From NCBI GenBank assembly GCA_025362495.1, contig JANYGI010000192.1, positions 1-40,961 of the forward strand: a DNA stretch of 40,961 nt, given 5' to 3'. Numbering within the stretch: the first letter of the stretch is position 1; each line of letters begins with the position of its first letter. The stretch is from Byssovorax sp. (GTDB taxonomy: Bacteria; Myxococcota_A; Polyangia; Polyangiales; Polyangiaceae). The position numbers and the translations under genes are program-made. The notes beneath the pieces were generated by a model. The model was not told the origin of the DNA and searched no databases. It worked only from the letters and a program-made list of their open reading frames with translations. Below are positions 17,603 through 26,185 of this stretch, one piece after another.

Positions 17603-19636
17603 TCAGGGTCGATAAGGCGGGACGTAGCCGAGGCGCTTCAGCGTGTGGGCCTTGAAGAAGGCGTCGAGCACCTGCAGCCGCGCCTGCCCGGCCTCACCCA
17701 GCTCATCGACGAGGTTCTTGCGCTCTCCGGGGTCCGTTGCGAGATTGTAGATCTCGACCGTCTGCTTGCGGGAATCGCGGATCACCTTGAGCTTGTCCGG
17801 GAAAATCAGCGCCTTCTTCAGGCGCCCCTCGGCGAGGATCGGCCGGGTCAGCGGAGCGCTCTGGCCTCGGAGCAAGGGTGCCAGACTCTGCCCCATGTAC
17901 GTCGCCGGGGTGCTCGCGCCCATGAGATCGAGGACGGTAGGCCCGATATCCATCAGTGATACCGGCGTGCTCACCGCGCGCGACGCCACGCCGGGAGCCT
18001 TGATCATCAACGGGACGTGAATGAGCTCCTCGTAGAGGCTCACCGAGTGCTCCGTCGTGCCGTGCTCGCCGAAGGCCTCGCCGTGATCGGCGGAGACGAT
18101 CACCGTGGTCCGATCCGAGAGGCCTCGGGCCTCGACGGTCTGGAGAACGCGATCAATCTCATGACCGACGAGCCCGATCTGCCGCAGATAGCGTGCGAAC
18201 GGCTTGCCTTTGCCCTCGCCGTATGGAGAGTGGGTGTCGAGGAAATGCACGAACAGAAACATCGGCCCGTCGCCCTGGCGCTCGAGACGGGCAATGATGG
18301 CGTCAGCGATCTCCGTTGCAGAAGGTGATTTGACGCGCGTCGTCTCTGGATCGAGCAAGGTCTCCTCGTTGAAGCCCCGGACGACGCCAAAATCGTTGAT
18401 GAGCCACAGCTTGCTGGCGAAGGTAACCGTCGGAACACCGATGTTGGCGAGGACCGCCGGAAACCGGAGTGACTGGTCTTGGTGGGCCCAGAGGCCGCCT
18501 GTCGCGCGCGTGCTCCAGTACATCTCCGAGAAATATTTCGCCGCGAAGAACGCCGTCAGCGAGTACACCGTCTGTGATCCGGGGGTCCGCGCCTCGGTGA
18601 AGTAGACAGACTGCCGCTTGAGCGCCGCCAGCTCGGGAAAAGAAGCGTCGTTCGCGGGGGTGGCGAAGACGTCCGCGCGCAGGGAGTCGGCCAGAAGCAC
18701 CAGCACAATCCGGTTCATCGGGGGCGGCGCCGGAGCGGAGGGAGGGATTGCCGGTAGAGACACCCTGTCCGAGAGCCAGGGCCTGAACTCGGGAGCGATC
18801 TGCGCCGACTGGCTCGCTTCCAGCTCGCTGTGGATGCGCGCGAGGAAAGGCACGCTCACGGCGCCGGGGACGTCATAGAGGCTGAGGACCACTTCAGCAT
18901 TCGGCCAGACGACGATCGTGTAAGCAGCGACGAGCGCGACGACACCTCTCGCCACAATGGCGGCTCGCCGCCCCGCGCGGGACATGATCGTCAGGGGTAC
19001 CGGGAGCTCAAGAGTGGCTATCGAAGCCCCGCCGCACACGGCCGCTGCCCAGGCCAGGTAGAAGTGCGCGCCGGGGTAGTCATGGACCAGGATCCATTCA
19101 TTGACGAGCCCCGCGCCGAGGGCGCTCGCGACGCCGATCCAGCGCAGCCAGAGGCGATCGAGGAGCCTGCCCACCGCAGCTGCGGCGGGGATACCGAGCG
19201 CGACGGCGGCGATCAGCAGCGGTAACAGGACGGCGGAGGGGGCGACTTCGTCCTCGCCGCCCAGGCGAGCGGCGAGGTTCCCGAGATCGTCAGCGAGGAT
19301 GAAATGGCCGACGATCTGCGCCGCGATGGCGACAGCGGCGATGTCGAGGACCGGCCCGCGCAGGAAGGCGCGGAGTCGCGACGCGGATGCACGTGGCTTC
19401 GGGCGAAGGCGGCAATAGGCCATGACGGCCGCGGAGGAGAGGAGCCCGAGAGCGAGCATTTGGCCGGCGTCGTCGAGGTGATGCGCCGCGCGAAGGCCGA
19501 GCTGGCCCGGCGGTACCCGGATGGTGACCGCGATGGTGACGGCGTTGATCACCCCGAGCGCCGCCCACGCGATGAGCTGTCCATCCGCTGCCCCGACAGT
19601 CGAGCGCGGAAGGGAGGACGCGTCCGGAGCCGTCAC
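17603..19636 (-). CDS. Membrane-anchored sulfatase-fold protein (probable phospho-group transferase)
   Basis: A 677-residue protein with about seven N-terminal helices (residues 20-265) and a C-terminal alkaline-phosphatase-superfamily domain (about 305-665). The domain shows LLADSLRAD (metal-binding Asp), TPGSQTVYSL with Thr356 at the nucleophile position, FLFVHFLDTHSPY, VSADHGEAFGEHG and IYNLATDPGERKNL. The Cys/Ser-x-Pro-x-Arg signature of true sulfatases is missing. A Thr nucleophile plus an N-terminal membrane bundle is the layout of LtaS, OpgB and EptA, which move phosphoglycerol or phosphoethanolamine onto glycans. Modification of the surface glycan is therefore the best guess. The start is a GTG (19636) with no clear ribosome site; a strong promoter lies about 90 bases upstream. 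Confidence 0.8.
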   Translation of the reverse strand: MTAPDASSLPRSTVGAADGQLIAWAALGVINAVTIAVTIRVPPGQLGLRAAHHLDDAGQMLALGLLSSAAVMAYCRLRPKPRASASRLRAFLRGPVLDIAAVAIAAQIVGHFILADDLGNLAARLGGEDEVAPSAVLLPLLIAAVALGIPAAAAVGRLLDRLWLRWIGVASALGAGLVNEWILVHDYPGAHFYLAWAAAVCGGASIATLELPVPLTIMSRAGRRAAIVARGVVALVAAYTIVVWPNAEVVLSLYDVPGAVSVPFLARIHSELEASQSAQIAPEFRPWLSDRVSLPAIPPSAPAPPPMNRIVLVLLADSLRADVFATPANDASFPELAALKRQSVYFTEARTPGSQTVYSLTAFFAAKYFSEMYWSTRATGGLWAHQDQSLRFPAVLANIGVPTVTFASKLWLINDFGVVRGFNEETLLDPETTRVKSPSATEIADAIIARLERQGDGPMFLFVHFLDTHSPYGEGKGKPFARYLRQIGLVGHEIDRVLQTVEARGLSDRTTVIVSADHGEAFGEHGTTEHSVSLYEELIHVPLMIKAPGVASRAVSTPVSLMDIGPTVLDLMGASTPATYMGQSLAPLLRGQSAPLTRPILAEGRLKKALIFPDKLKVIRDSRKQTVEIYNLATDPGERKNLVDELGEAGQARLQVLDAFFKAHTLKRLGYVPPYRP

Positions 19637-19724
19637 TGGGGACGTTTTGCTGACAGGGCCATCGGCGGGGATCGTCTACGCGGGACTGGAGCGCCCTCGG
19701 TGGGTTGCGGGGAAAAAGCTCGGC

Positions 19725-19754
19725 ACAATATCCATTGACGGGGCGATTTGTCAA
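19725..19754 (-). promoter_or_regulatory. Sigma-70-type promoter for the sulfatase-fold gene
   Basis: On the minus strand TTGACA (19749-19754, a perfect -35) is followed after 18 bases by TATTGT (19725-19730). It would start transcription near 19718, giving a leader of about 80 bases before the GTG at 19636. It lies in the 256-base divergent spacer shared with the ammonium transporter gene, in a locally AT-richer patch. Confidence 0.55.
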
Positions 19755-19892
19755 CGAATCTCCATAGTTCTGTTGCCGACGGGGTGGGCCGAGCTACCTG
19801 AGCCGTCGTGAGCTCCTGAAATTTACGCGATGCGCCATCCCGACGCCTCCACGAAACCAGGGCGAAACACGCGCCGCGCTATCTCACGGGGC

Positions 19893-21107
19893 ATGACGGT
19901 GGATAGCGGTGATACGGCCTGGCTGCTCGTCTCGTGTGCCCTGGTGCTCTTCATGACGCCCGGGCTGGCCCTGTTCTACGGCGGCATGGTCCGCCGGAAG
20001 AACGTGCTGGCGACGCTGATGCACTCGTTCGCGGCGCTGCCGCTCGTGACGATCCAGTGGGTGCTGATCGGATACACGCTCTCCTTCGGGACGAGCCATG
20101 GAGGCCTGATCGGAGGGCTCGATTTCATCGGCCTCCGCGGCGTTGCGTTCGAGGCCAAGGGGAGCGTTCCTCACCTGGTGTTCTGTGCCTTCCAGATGAT
20201 GTTCGCGGTGATCACGCCCGCGCTCATCGCCGGCGCCTTCGCGGAGCGGATGAAGTTTTCGGCTTACGTGGCCTTCGTGCTGCTCTGGTCGACGCTCGTG
20301 TACGATCCGGTGGCGCACTGGGTCTGGGCCGAGAAGGGCTGGCTCGCGCAGCGCGGAGCCCTCGATTTCGCGGGTGGAACGGTCGTTCACCTCGCCGCGG
20401 GCGCGTCCGCTCTCGTGTGCGCCCTCGTGCTCGGGAAGCGCACCGGGTATCCGCACGAGAGGCACCAGCCGCACAACCTGACGATGACGCTCACCGGCGC
20501 AGGTATCCTGTGGTTCGGCTGGTTCGGCTTCAACGCGGGCAGCGCCCTCGGCGCCAACAACGTCGCTGCGCTGGCGCTGGTCGATACCCATGTTGCCGCG
20601 GCGGCCGGGGCGGCCTCGTGGATCGCCGTCGAGTGGATTCATCGCGGCAAGCCGACGGCGCTCGGGATCGCCTCGGGCCTCGTGGCGGGTCTCGTCGGGA
20701 TCACCCCGGCGGCGGGCTTCGTGGCGCCGTGGGCCGCGATCGTGATTGGCGCTCTCGCCGGCGTGGTCTGCTACGGGGCCGTCGTCTCCAAGGAGCGCCT
20801 CGGCTACGACGACTCGCTCGACGCCTTCGGCGTGCACGGCGTCGGCGGCATCCTCGGAGCGCTGCTCACGGGCGTCTTCGCGAGCAAGGCCTTCAACAAG
20901 GCCGGCGCCGACGGGGCGCTCTATGGCAACGTCGCGCAGCTCGGGACGCAGGCCCTTGGCGTCGCGGCCGTCGGCCTCTACTCGGTCGTGGTGACGTACG
21001 TTCTGCTCAAGATCCTCGACAAGGTGATCGGGCTCCGCGTCCCCGTGCCCGACGAGCGAGAAGGCCTCGACTCGACCGAGCACGGTGAAACGGGGTATGC
21101 GCTGTAA
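19893..21107 (+). CDS. amt: Ammonium transporter Amt/AmtB
   Basis: A 404-residue channel of the Amt/Mep/Rh family with about 11 membrane helices. It contains LFYGGMVRRKNVLATLMHSF near the N-terminus, and DFAGGTVVHLAAGASALVCA holding the Asp and pore His equivalent to E. coli AmtB Asp160 and His168. FGWFGFNAGSALGAN and GVHGVGGILGALLTGVFA (the second pore His) complete the signature. It carries ammonium across the inner membrane. No glnK gene, its usual partner, lies beside it. The ATG at 19893 (MTVDSGDTAWLL) is preferred to one at 19830, which would add a basic leader. It ends one base before the stop codon of the convergent cysK. Confidence 0.95.
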   Translation: MTVDSGDTAWLLVSCALVLFMTPGLALFYGGMVRRKNVLATLMHSFAALPLVTIQWVLIGYTLSFGTSHGGLIGGLDFIGLRGVAFEAKGSVPHLVFCAFQMMFAVITPALIAGAFAERMKFSAYVAFVLLWSTLVYDPVAHWVWAEKGWLAQRGALDFAGGTVVHLAAGASALVCALVLGKRTGYPHERHQPHNLTMTLTGAGILWFGWFGFNAGSALGANNVAALALVDTHVAAAAGAASWIAVEWIHRGKPTALGIASGLVAGLVGITPAAGFVAPWAAIVIGALAGVVCYGAVVSKERLGYDDSLDAFGVHGVGGILGALLTGVFASKAFNKAGADGALYGNVAQLGTQALGVAAVGLYSVVVTYVLLKILDKVIGLRVPVPDEREGLDSTEHGETGYAL

Positions 21108-22064
21108 CTAGCGCTTCGCCGGGCGGCGGCGGTCCGCGATCAGCTCCTGGAAGAGGGGAGTCGTCACGTACCGTTCGCCGCCGTCGCAGAGGATCACCAC
21201 GATCATCCTGTCCTTCATCGACTCTCGCGCGGCGACCGTGAGCGCCGCGCTGAGGGCCGCGCCGGCCGAGATCCCGACGAGGATGCCTTCCTCGGCGGCC
21301 AGGCGCCGCGCGCACGCAAACGCATCATCCTCGCCGACGGGGAGCACCTCGTCGATCACGGCGCGGTTCAAGATCTTCGGCACGAACCCGGCGCCGATAC
21401 CCTGCATCAGGTGAGGTCCGGCGCGGCCGCCGCTCAAGACGGCGGCGTTCTTCGGCTCGACGGCGATCATCTGCACCGAGGGCTTGCGCTCCTTCAAGGC
21501 CTCTCCGACGCCGGTGATCGTGCCGCCGGTGCCCACGCCGGCGACCACGCAATCCACCGCTCCGCCGCTGTCTTCCCAGATCTCGACGGCCGTCGTCTCG
21601 CGGTGCGCCGCGGGGTTGGCCGGGTTCTCGAACTGCTGGAGCATCACCGCGCCAGGCGTCTCGCTCACCAGCTTGCGGGCGCGCTCCACGGCCTCCACCA
21701 TCAATGTCCCCGGCGTGAGGACGATCTCCGCGCCATAGGCCTTGAGGAGGGCGACGCGCTCGGCGCTCATCGACTCGGGCATCGTCAAGATCAGGCGATA
21801 TCCGCGCGCCGCGGCGACCATGGCCAGGGCGATGCCGGTGTTGCCGCTCGTGGGCTCGACCAGCACGGCGCCGGGCTTCAAGAGGCCTTTCTTCTCGGCG
21901 TCGACGATCATCGCGAGGCCGATGCGATCCTTGACGCTGCCGCCGGGATTGCGGCTCTCGAGCTTGCCCACGAGCTGCCCGGGGAGCCCGCGAGAGAGCC
22001 GGCGGAGGTGGATGAGGGGAGTGCGCCCGATGGCGCCGGAGATGTCTTCGAATATCGCGGTCAT
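21108..22064 (-). CDS. cysK: Cysteine synthase (O-acetylserine sulfhydrylase)
   Basis: A 318-residue PLP enzyme of the CysK/CysM family. It has IGRTPLIHLRRLS, the PLP lysine 45 in NPGGSVKDRIGLAM, the substrate loop TSGNTGIALAMVAAARG, the phosphate-binding GVGTGGTITGVGEALKE and a late GISAGAALSAAL. It makes cysteine from O-acetylserine and sulfide in the cytoplasm. Length and motifs fit the CysK subfamily. It is the next gene downstream of an S9 peptidase on the same strand (13-base gap), with a CysA-type ATPase further upstream. Its 3-prime end abuts the ammonium transporter gene with no spacer. Confidence 0.94.
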   Translation of the reverse strand: MTAIFEDISGAIGRTPLIHLRRLSRGLPGQLVGKLESRNPGGSVKDRIGLAMIVDAEKKGLLKPGAVLVEPTSGNTGIALAMVAAARGYRLILTMPESMSAERVALLKAYGAEIVLTPGTLMVEAVERARKLVSETPGAVMLQQFENPANPAAHRETTAVEIWEDSGGAVDCVVAGVGTGGTITGVGEALKERKPSVQMIAVEPKNAAVLSGGRAGPHLMQGIGAGFVPKILNRAVIDEVLPVGEDDAFACARRLAAEEGILVGISAGAALSAALTVAARESMKDRMIVVILCDGGERYVTTPLFQELIADRRRPAKR

Positions 22065-22077
22065 GGTGCCTCCGCGC

Positions 22078-24132
22078 TCACTGCGCCTTCTTGCCCTGGA
22101 GGTGCTCTTGAAAGAAGCGGATCGAGTGCCCGAGCATCAGCGCCTGGTTCTCGCGCTTCTGCGCGCCGTGGCCCTCGTCGGCGAAGACATAGAGCTTCGC
22201 CGCGAGCTTCTTGGCCTCGAGCGCGCGGTAGATCTGCACCGCCTCGCCCACGGGGACGCGGGGATCGTTCGCGCCCTGCATCAGCAGCATCGGGGCGCGG
22301 ACGCGGTCGATGTACGTGATGGGAGAGAGCTTGAGCAGCGCCTCCCGGTCCTTGTCGGGATCGCCGTACTCGGAGACCCGCAGCGGCCGGCGGTACGGCG
22401 CGGTGTTCTGGAGGAACGTCACGATGTTGCTGAAGCCGACGATCTCCACGCCGGCGTCGTACGCGCCCGCGAACATCGTCATGCCGACGAGGCTCGAATA
22501 GCCGCCGTAGCTGCCTCCGTAAATGCCAATCTTCGGCGCCTTGCCGGCGTCGCCCCAGCTCGCGCGGATGTACTTCGAGGCGTCCTCGATGTCGGTGATC
22601 ACGGCGAGGCGCTTCGGCCCGTCGTCGGCGTGGAGCCACGTTTTGCCGTAGCCGTCGCTGCCGCGGACGTTGGGCTCGACGTAGATGAAGCCGGCCTCGA
22701 CGAAGGCCTGCGCGCCGGGGTTGAAGCCCGCGGTGGACTGCCCCTCGGGCCCGCCGTGGAAGTCGACGATGACCGGACAGGGCTTGTCGCAGGCGGCGGG
22801 CCTGCGGACGAACATCGGTATCTGCGTGCCGTCGCGCGCCGGGAACGACTCCAGCGTTTGCCGGGCGAAGCGCGTGGCGTCGATCTCCGGCGAGCTGCCC
22901 GCGTGCCAGGCCACGAGCTTGCGTGTCTTCCAGTCGGTCGAGTAGCTCTGGAGCGGGCCTTTGCCGGTGTCGACGGCGAAGGTGGTGAATTGCCCGTTGC
23001 GCGTGGTCGCGCCGATGTAGACGTTGTCGGCGCCGGCGGGGAAGTCGGGGAGCTTGATCTCCTTGTAGGTCTTCGGGTCGAGGCCGTGGACCTTGAAATA
23101 CCCACCCTCGTTGAGCTGGTAGAGGATCCGCTGCTTTTGCCGGTCGATCGTGAACATCTCCACGTCGTGCTTCACGTCCGGGGTGATCGGGGTGAGCTTC
23201 CCGGCCTTCCACGAGTACACGCGGCGGAACTCGCCGAGCTTCGGCGTCTTGACGAGGATCTCGCCCTCGGCGGCGCCGTACACGGCCTGGTAGTCCTCAC
23301 GCTCGCCCTGGCCGAAGAGGGGAGTCAGCGTCTTCGTGGCCGGCGCGTACTCGAAGTACTCGGCCATGTTGCTGCCGACCTCCTTGCTCAGGAGCAGGCG
23401 GCCGTCGCTCTTCCAGTCGTCGACCGACCAGATACCCTCTTTGTCGAAGACGAGCTCGCGCTTCTTGTCGGCGAGATCGTAGCGGTAAATGGCGTACGAA
23501 TCGTTCTTGATATCGTTGGCGCGGTAATAGAGCGACTTCGAGTCGTCGGTCACGAGCTGGAGCGAGGTCTGCACTCCGGCCTTGTGCTGCACCTCGACGA
23601 GGGGGCCTCCGGCCGTGTCCTGGAGGTAGAGCCCCGGGTTCTCTTCGCCCTTGCGATCACGGGAGAGCACGAGATACCGCCCGTCCGGAGTCACCGTCGC
23701 GAGCGCCGTCGAGTCCTCTCCTCCCGTCACCTGGACTGGAAAGCGCTGCGGCCCGTCGAGGCGCCAGATCTGGCGGCTGCCGCTGATCGACCACGAGAAG
23801 AAGAGCGTCTTGCCGGCCTCGGTCAGGCGGCCCGAGCCGGGCGCGCGGACATCGAGCATCGATTGAATGCGCCGGCTCACGTCGGCGGGGAGCTTGGCCG
23901 GCGCGAACTCGGCCAGGATCTCCGGCGAGACGCTGGAGAGGCCATGTCCCGAGTACGGCGTGGCCGGGGGCGCGGCCGCGGCGACGACGGTGGGCGCGGC
24001 GGGTGGGCAGCTGGGCGGCGGCGCCGCGATCCGGGGCTGCTCCGGCGTGGCGGCGTTCTTCTCGATCTCGCAGCCCAGACCAGCGAGCGAGCCCAGGAGC
24101 GCGAGGACGCCGAGACGATGAGTGGAGCGCAT
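22078..24132 (-). CDS. S9 family prolyl oligopeptidase, predicted lipoprotein
   Basis: A 684-residue secreted serine peptidase. The leader MRSTHRLGVLALLGSLAGLG then C gives a lipobox (LAGLGC), so it is probably anchored to a membrane. Residues about 80-420 look like a beta-propeller (repeats such as LATVTPDGRYLVLSRDRKGE). The C-terminal alpha/beta hydrolase has the nucleophile Ser541 in GIYGGSYGGYSS, Asp623 in QGANDPRVPVGE and His655 in DEGHGAQKRENQ, all at the family spacing. It should cleave short peptides (dipeptidyl- or acylaminoacyl-peptidase type). It lies between cysA and cysK on the same strand, though no functional link is evident. Confidence 0.92.
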   Translation of the reverse strand: MRSTHRLGVLALLGSLAGLGCEIEKNAATPEQPRIAAPPPSCPPAAPTVVAAAAPPATPYSGHGLSSVSPEILAEFAPAKLPADVSRRIQSMLDVRAPGSGRLTEAGKTLFFSWSISGSRQIWRLDGPQRFPVQVTGGEDSTALATVTPDGRYLVLSRDRKGEENPGLYLQDTAGGPLVEVQHKAGVQTSLQLVTDDSKSLYYRANDIKNDSYAIYRYDLADKKRELVFDKEGIWSVDDWKSDGRLLLSKEVGSNMAEYFEYAPATKTLTPLFGQGEREDYQAVYGAAEGEILVKTPKLGEFRRVYSWKAGKLTPITPDVKHDVEMFTIDRQKQRILYQLNEGGYFKVHGLDPKTYKEIKLPDFPAGADNVYIGATTRNGQFTTFAVDTGKGPLQSYSTDWKTRKLVAWHAGSSPEIDATRFARQTLESFPARDGTQIPMFVRRPAACDKPCPVIVDFHGGPEGQSTAGFNPGAQAFVEAGFIYVEPNVRGSDGYGKTWLHADDGPKRLAVITDIEDASKYIRASWGDAGKAPKIGIYGGSYGGYSSLVGMTMFAGAYDAGVEIVGFSNIVTFLQNTAPYRRPLRVSEYGDPDKDREALLKLSPITYIDRVRAPMLLMQGANDPRVPVGEAVQIYRALEAKKLAAKLYVFADEGHGAQKRENQALMLGHSIRFFQEHLQGKKAQ

Positions 24133-24174
24133 GCGCGCGCTTATATCACGCGGAGCGCGGCGCTCCCGGGCCGA

Positions 24175-25290
24175 TCAGATCGCGTAGTCCTGGACGAAGA
24201 CCTTGGCGTCGCGGAGGTTCACGAGGACGCGATCGCCTTCGTGGAGGCCGAGCTCGGCGACGCGATCCTTGGTGAGCTCGACGGCGAGCGGCTGCCCATC
24301 GGCGAGCCGCAGCTCCATCTTCACCATGAAGCCGACGCGCGAGATCCGCTCGATTTCCGCGGTGGCGACGGCAGGGCGCGAGTCGGCGAGGGGGCTGTCG
24401 CCGCCCCCGTCGGTGTCGACGCGGCCGCGCAGCTCGATGTCGTGCGGCCGCACGAACGCGTGGAGTCGCGCGCCGTCGCTCGTGCCGGGCGGCGCGTGGA
24501 CGGCGAGCGTGCCGAGCGCGGCGCGCCCGCCGAAGGCCTGCCCCTTGAGCAGGTTGATCGATCCGACGAAGCTCGCCACGAACTCGGTCGCGGGGCGATC
24601 GTAGATCTCTTCCGGCGTGCCGATCTGCTCGACGCGGCCTTTTTGCAGGACGATCACGCGATCGGCGAGATCGAACGCCTCTTCCTGATCGTGGGTGACG
24701 AAGACGCTGGTGATGCCGCGCTCCTTGTGAAGACGGCGGATCCACTCGCGGAGCTCGACGCGGACCTTGGCGTCGAGGGCGCCGAACGGCTCGTCGAGGA
24801 GCAGCAGCGAGGGCTTCGGCGCGAGCGCGCGCGCGAGGGCGACGCGCTGCCGCTGCCCGCCGGACAGCTCGGCGGGGAAGCGGTTGCCGAGCGCGTCGAG
24901 CTGCACGAGGCCGAGCAGCTCGTCGACGGTGGCGTCGATCTCTTTCTGCGGGCGCTTCCGGATCTCGAGGCCGAAGGCGATGTTCTTGCGCACCGTCATG
25001 TGACGGAAGAGCGCGTAGTGCTGGAAGACGAAGCCGACGGCGCGGTCCTGCACCCGCTGGCCATTGGCGTTCACGCCGTCGAGGAGCACGTCGCCGCGAT
25101 CGGCTTCTTCCAGGCCGGCGATGATGCGAAGCACGGTGCTCTTCCCGCCGCCGCTCGGGCCGAGGAGGGCGACGAGCTCGCCGCGCGGGACCTCGAACGA
25201 GACGTTGTCGACGACCTTCGTCGCCCCGAACGACTTCTCGAGGCCACGGACGACGATGCCAAGGGGTGCGGAAGAATCAGTCGAGCTCAA
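24175..25290 (-). CDS. cysA: CysA-type ABC transporter ATP-binding protein
   Basis: A 371-residue ATPase. Walker [10 protein letters not shown] is at residues 44-52, followed by the Q loop [13 protein letters not shown], signature [16 protein letters not shown], Walker [17 protein letters not shown] and the switch [10 protein letters not shown]. The phrase [10 protein letters not shown] and the segment [20 protein letters not shown]-like region match sulfate/thiosulfate importer CysA, and a C-terminal TOBE-like regulatory region follows. The permeases CysT and CysW and a sulfate-binding protein are not beside it, so it must pair with components elsewhere or serve another importer. The nearby cysK is compatible with a sulfur role. 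It starts at the ATG at 25290. Confidence 0.85.
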   Translation of the reverse strand: MSSTDSSAPLGIVVRGLEKSFGATKVVDNVSFEVPRGELVALLGPSGGGKSTVLRIIAGLEEADRGDVLLDGVNANGQRVQDRAVGFVFQHYALFRHMTVRKNIAFGLEIRKRPQKEIDATVDELLGLVQLDALGNRFPAELSGGQRQRVALARALAPKPSLLLLDEPFGALDAKVRVELREWIRRLHKERGITSVFVTHDQEEAFDLADRVIVLQKGRVEQIGTPEEIYDRPATEFVASFVGSINLLKGQAFGGRAALGTLAVHAPPGTSDGARLHAFVRPHDIELRGRVDTDGGGDSPLADSRPAVATAEIERISRVGFMVKMELRLADGQPLAVELTKDRVAELGLHEGDRVLVNLRDAKVFVQDYAI

Positions 25291-25414
25291 CGACGCGGAA
25301 GATTACGCAGGATCGGGCTCAGGGCAACCTCTTCGTTGGATTGTCCCATCGGAGAGGTGCGCCAATCACGTTCTCCGTGCGTTTCCTGGGGCGCTCCGGC
25401 ACCCTGCGCGGTCG

Positions 25415-25738
25415 ATGGCGACCTTCATCGCGACGATGACGTACGAGCTGACTCCGGCGACCGCGCCGGACTCGCGCAAGCTGCTCCGCGCCGAGCTCGT
25501 TGGGCGGCGCTGGCAGGACCGCTGCGAGGGCGCGTTGATGCCGGCGAACACCGTGTGGATCAAGCGCGCGGCCGAGCCCGAGCACACCACGGACGACGTC
25601 CACGAGGCCTGCGCGCGCGATCTCTTCGCCGCCGTCGCGGCCGTCGCGAAGATGGGGCGCGAGATCGCCGTGGTGCGCGCCTGGGTGCAAGTCAGCGGCG
25701 CCGGCACGTACGGCCTCGTGCCGATGCCCAGGGGGTGA
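25415..25738 (+). CDS. Hypothetical protein, 107 residues
   Basis: I do not recognise this family. The product starts MATFIATMTYELTPATAPDS and contains KLLRAELVGRRWQDRCEGAL, a mid-section DDVHEACARDLFAAVAAVAK and a C-terminal strand AVVRAWVQVSGAGTYGLVPM. Amino-acid composition and codon pattern look genuine, unlike the opposite strand. No signal peptide or membrane segment is visible; it is probably a small cytoplasmic alpha/beta protein. It is transcribed divergently from cysA across a 124-base spacer and followed by a small lipoprotein gene. Confidence 0.6.
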   Translation: MATFIATMTYELTPATAPDSRKLLRAELVGRRWQDRCEGALMPANTVWIKRAAEPEHTTDDVHEACARDLFAAVAAVAKMGREIAVVRAWVQVSGAGTYGLVPMPRG

Positions 25739-25759
25739 ACGGGTCCATGGCGCGCCTTG

Positions 25760-25773
25760 TTTACACACGTAAA
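25760..25773. promoter_or_regulatory. Small inverted repeat before the Cys-rich lipoprotein gene
   Basis: TTTAC (25760-25764) and GTAAA (25769-25773) form a dyad around ACAC in an AT-richer patch, about 57 bases before the ATG at 25830. It overlaps a weak promoter-like pair (TTGTTT, 16 bases, TATCCA). It could be an operator or promoter element; the short length leaves chance possible. Confidence 0.25.
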
Positions 25774-25829
25774 TCCTCTATCCAGCGCGGCCCATTCGAG
25801 TAATGTCCCGCCGCTAAACGGAGGCCCTG

Positions 25830-26111
25830 ATGTTTCGATCGTTCGCCGCGGCGGCAGTTCTCGTGTTCTCTTCGATGGCAGCCATGGGCTGCGGCTCGGG
25901 CCTCTCGGCGGACGACGCCGCGATCCGCTGCGACCAGGAGAAGTCCGCGAAGGGCCAGCTCTTCGGCAAGGACACCTACGCCGCGTGCCTGAGCTGCTTC
26001 GAGCAGTGCGGCGACACCTGCCAGGCGATCTCCTCGAGCCCGCCCACGTACAGCTGCCCCGACGACAGCAGCTCGTCGACGACCGCGGCGAGCAGCAGCA
26101 CCGGCATGTGA
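25830..26111 (+). CDS. Small cysteine-rich lipoprotein
   Basis: A 93-residue predicted lipoprotein. The leader MFRSFAAAAVLVFSSMAAMG is followed by the lipobox Cys. The mature part has six further cysteines (IRC, AACLSC, EQCGDTC, TYSC), enough for three disulfides, then a Ser/Thr tail ending SSTAASSSTGM-like. The pattern recalls other short myxobacterial surface proteins of unknown function; I cannot name a family. GGAGG stands 5 bases before the ATG. It converges on the MalG-type permease gene, with hairpins between them. Confidence 0.75.
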   Translation: MFRSFAAAAVLVFSSMAAMGCGSGLSADDAAIRCDQEKSAKGQLFGKDTYAACLSCFEQCGDTCQAISSSPPTYSCPDDSSSSTTAASSSTGM

Positions 26112-26126
26112 GCTCCGTCGTTCAGT

Positions 26127-26185
26127 CCGCTGATGTCGAGTGACACCAGCGGCTGAGCCGTCGGTGAAACGCGCCAGGCTCAGCC
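26127..26185. terminator. Two overlapping hairpins between convergent genes
   Basis: First hairpin: CCGCTG (26127-26132) with CAGCGG (26147-26152), extended inside by four more pairs around a GAGT loop with one A-C mismatch. Second hairpin: GGCTGAGCC (26151-26159) with GGCTCAGCC (26177-26185), a perfect 9-bp stem that runs over the stop codon of the MalG-type gene. They share bases 26151-26152. They sit between two converging genes and may terminate both; no T tract is present. Confidence 0.5.

Noticed and set aside
18550-18590. True sulfatase active site
   Set aside because: No Cys/Ser-x-Pro-x-Arg motif for formylglycine formation is present; a Thr occupies the position.
21742-25803. A very long open frame on the plus strand (over 1300 codons)
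   Set aside because: It lies antisense to cysK, the S9 peptidase and cysA. Its translation is an Arg/Glu/Val/Leu-rich string without motifs, a known by-product of high-GC coding sequence.
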